From CAZIPZ01 sp964541075 (GTDB lineage Bacteria > Acidobacteriota > Terriglobia > 20CM-2-55-15), in the NCBI GenBank assembly GCA_964541075.1, contig CAZIPZ010000218.1, positions 1-5,990 of the forward strand: a stretch of 5,990 nucleotides of DNA, written 5' to 3'. Positions 5,251 to 5,990 of this stretch are shown here, in pieces. Below the pieces are notes generated by a model. The model was not told the DNA's origin. It did not search any database and saw only the letters and a program-made list of their open reading frames with translations. The stretch's first letter is position 1; each line of letters starts with the position of its first letter. A program made the translations under genes and the position numbers.

Positions 5251-5971
5251 CCAAGGCACCTCCCTTAAATCGCAGGTTCTTCTTGCGCTCATCGACCAGT
5301 TCCAGTTCCAGTTGATTGATACGCTCGATGTGTGCCGCTGGAGCAGGACCGGACGGCTTTCGCGTTTGCGGAACCTGTCTAGCGTTGTCCTTCGAACGGA
5401 GTGACATCTCAGCAATCGCCGCGGTTTTGGTTTCGAGTTCATTTTTCAGGCGCTTGATTTCTTCCTTCGCGGCTGTTAGTTCCTCGCTCGTCTGCTGCAT
5501 CTGGCGTTTCATTGTGTTGAGATCCGCCCCAGAGATCCACTTCCACAACCCGGTTTCTTCCCCCTCGATCACGCGATTGCACGATTCAATGTGGCTGTTG
5601 TACCGGCCAATCGCCTCGCGGGCAGCACGGCGTGCGGACTCGTCGTGCTGGCGGACATCAGCGATGGTCTTTGCCGCTGCTTCCTGAACGCGGCGATACC
5701 GTGCGTATAGCGCGAATTGCGTAACAAGCAGCATCATAGCGACGCCCGTCACTCCAAGACCGTATCGGAAATACGGATTCCCAAGCTGATCACTGAACTC
5801 TTGCTTCCGTCGTTCCCACATCGATCCGAAATCTTTGTCCGTTGGGTTGATCTGCCGCGCCGCTCTTTCATACCAGGTAGGCGGCTGCTTGAGTCTCTGC
5901 TGCAAACTGAGGCTGTACACCTGAGAAGTCGCGAGTAACATGAGTCCGAGGACAGATGCATAGCGTTTCAT
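5234..5971 (-). CDS. membrane-anchored coiled-coil protein with signal-like N-terminus
   Basis: The product is a 245-residue protein. Residues 1-20 (basic MKR followed by SVLGLMLLATSQV) look like a signal sequence or first anchor. Residues 21-69 are polar and rich in Trp, Tyr and Arg and would face the periplasm. Residues 70-90 (YGLGVTGVAMMLLVTQFALY) are a clear membrane span followed by RYRR, consistent with a cytosolic C-terminal side. Residues 91-130 and especially 152-192 (MKRQMQQTSEELTAAKEEIK and onward) form a charged helical coiled coil, then a Pro-rich linker (200-212) and a second short helix with ELELVDERKK (221-231). The architecture suits a scaffold linking membrane and cytosolic partners, as in conjugation or cell-division machinery, but I cannot assign a family. 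It is the first visible gene of the cluster; upstream sequence is cut 19 bases before the ATG, and the start has only a weak GGATC-like site. Confidence 0.7.
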   Translation of the reverse strand: MKRYASVLGLMLLATSQVYSLSLQQRLKQPPTWYERAARQINPTDKDFGSMWERRKQEFSDQLGNPYFRYGLGVTGVAMMLLVTQFALYARYRRVQEAAAKTIADVRQHDESARRAAREAIGRYNSHIESCNRVIEGEETGLWKWISGADLNTMKRQMQQTSEELTAAKEEIKRLKNELETKTAAIAEMSLRSKDNARQVPQTRKPSGPAPAAHIERINQLELELVDERKKNLRFKGGALDVHNS

Positions 5972-5990
5972 GGTTTTGATCCAGTCGAAG

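Noticed and set aside
5251..5442. N-terminal extension of the 174-residue gene to 5442
   Set aside because: The extension is low-complexity shadow sequence of the coiled-coil gene, and the strong Shine-Dalgarno selects ATG 5250.

Overview
This 5,990-base window looks like accessory DNA from a GC-rich, probably soil or environmental bacterium. It could be a plasmid, an integrative element or a genomic island. No ribosomal, tRNA or core metabolic gene is visible. Bacterial Rad52-type annealing proteins and mercury-locus Cys-Cys/GDCCVxC proteins are common in such DNA. The host phylum cannot be fixed from this sequence; Acidobacteriota is a guess only.

Nearly all coding is on the minus strand, so transcription runs from high to low coordinates. 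The first minus cluster (5971 to 3974) has three closely spaced genes. They are a membrane-anchored coiled-coil protein with an apparent signal sequence, an unrecognised 174-residue protein whose start overlaps the previous stop, and a winged-helix protein resembling the replication-relaxation (Replic_Relax) family of plasmids and conjugative elements. This trio suggests a mobilisation or plasmid-maintenance module, but no relaxase, coupling protein or VirB gene is in view.

The second region (3244-3828) holds the only plus-strand gene. It is a short nitrilase-superfamily protein that keeps recognisable Glu and Cys motifs but has no obvious catalytic Lys. It faces the first cluster tail to tail and diverges from the second cluster across about 110 bases.

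The third region (3131 to 1, minus) is a tightly packed run of seven genes, most with strong ribosome binding sites. In order they encode an 80-residue Cys-motif protein, a 59-residue zinc-ribbon-like protein joined to it by an ATGA overlap, a 95-residue ABM-like alpha/beta protein, a 134-residue winged-helix protein with a Cys-rich tail, a 43-residue microprotein, a 422-residue Rad52-family single-strand annealing protein, and the N-terminal part of a Cys-Cys domain fused to the start of a GDCCVxC metal-associated domain, cut by the window edge.

The best-supported functional calls are Rad52 and the GDCCVxC-type fusion. The replication-relaxation, nitrilase-like and winged-helix calls rest on motif recognition by eye. 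The remaining small proteins are real genes by start signals and spacing but have no assignable function. I see no CRISPR array, insertion sequence, tRNA, rRNA or clear rho-independent terminator.
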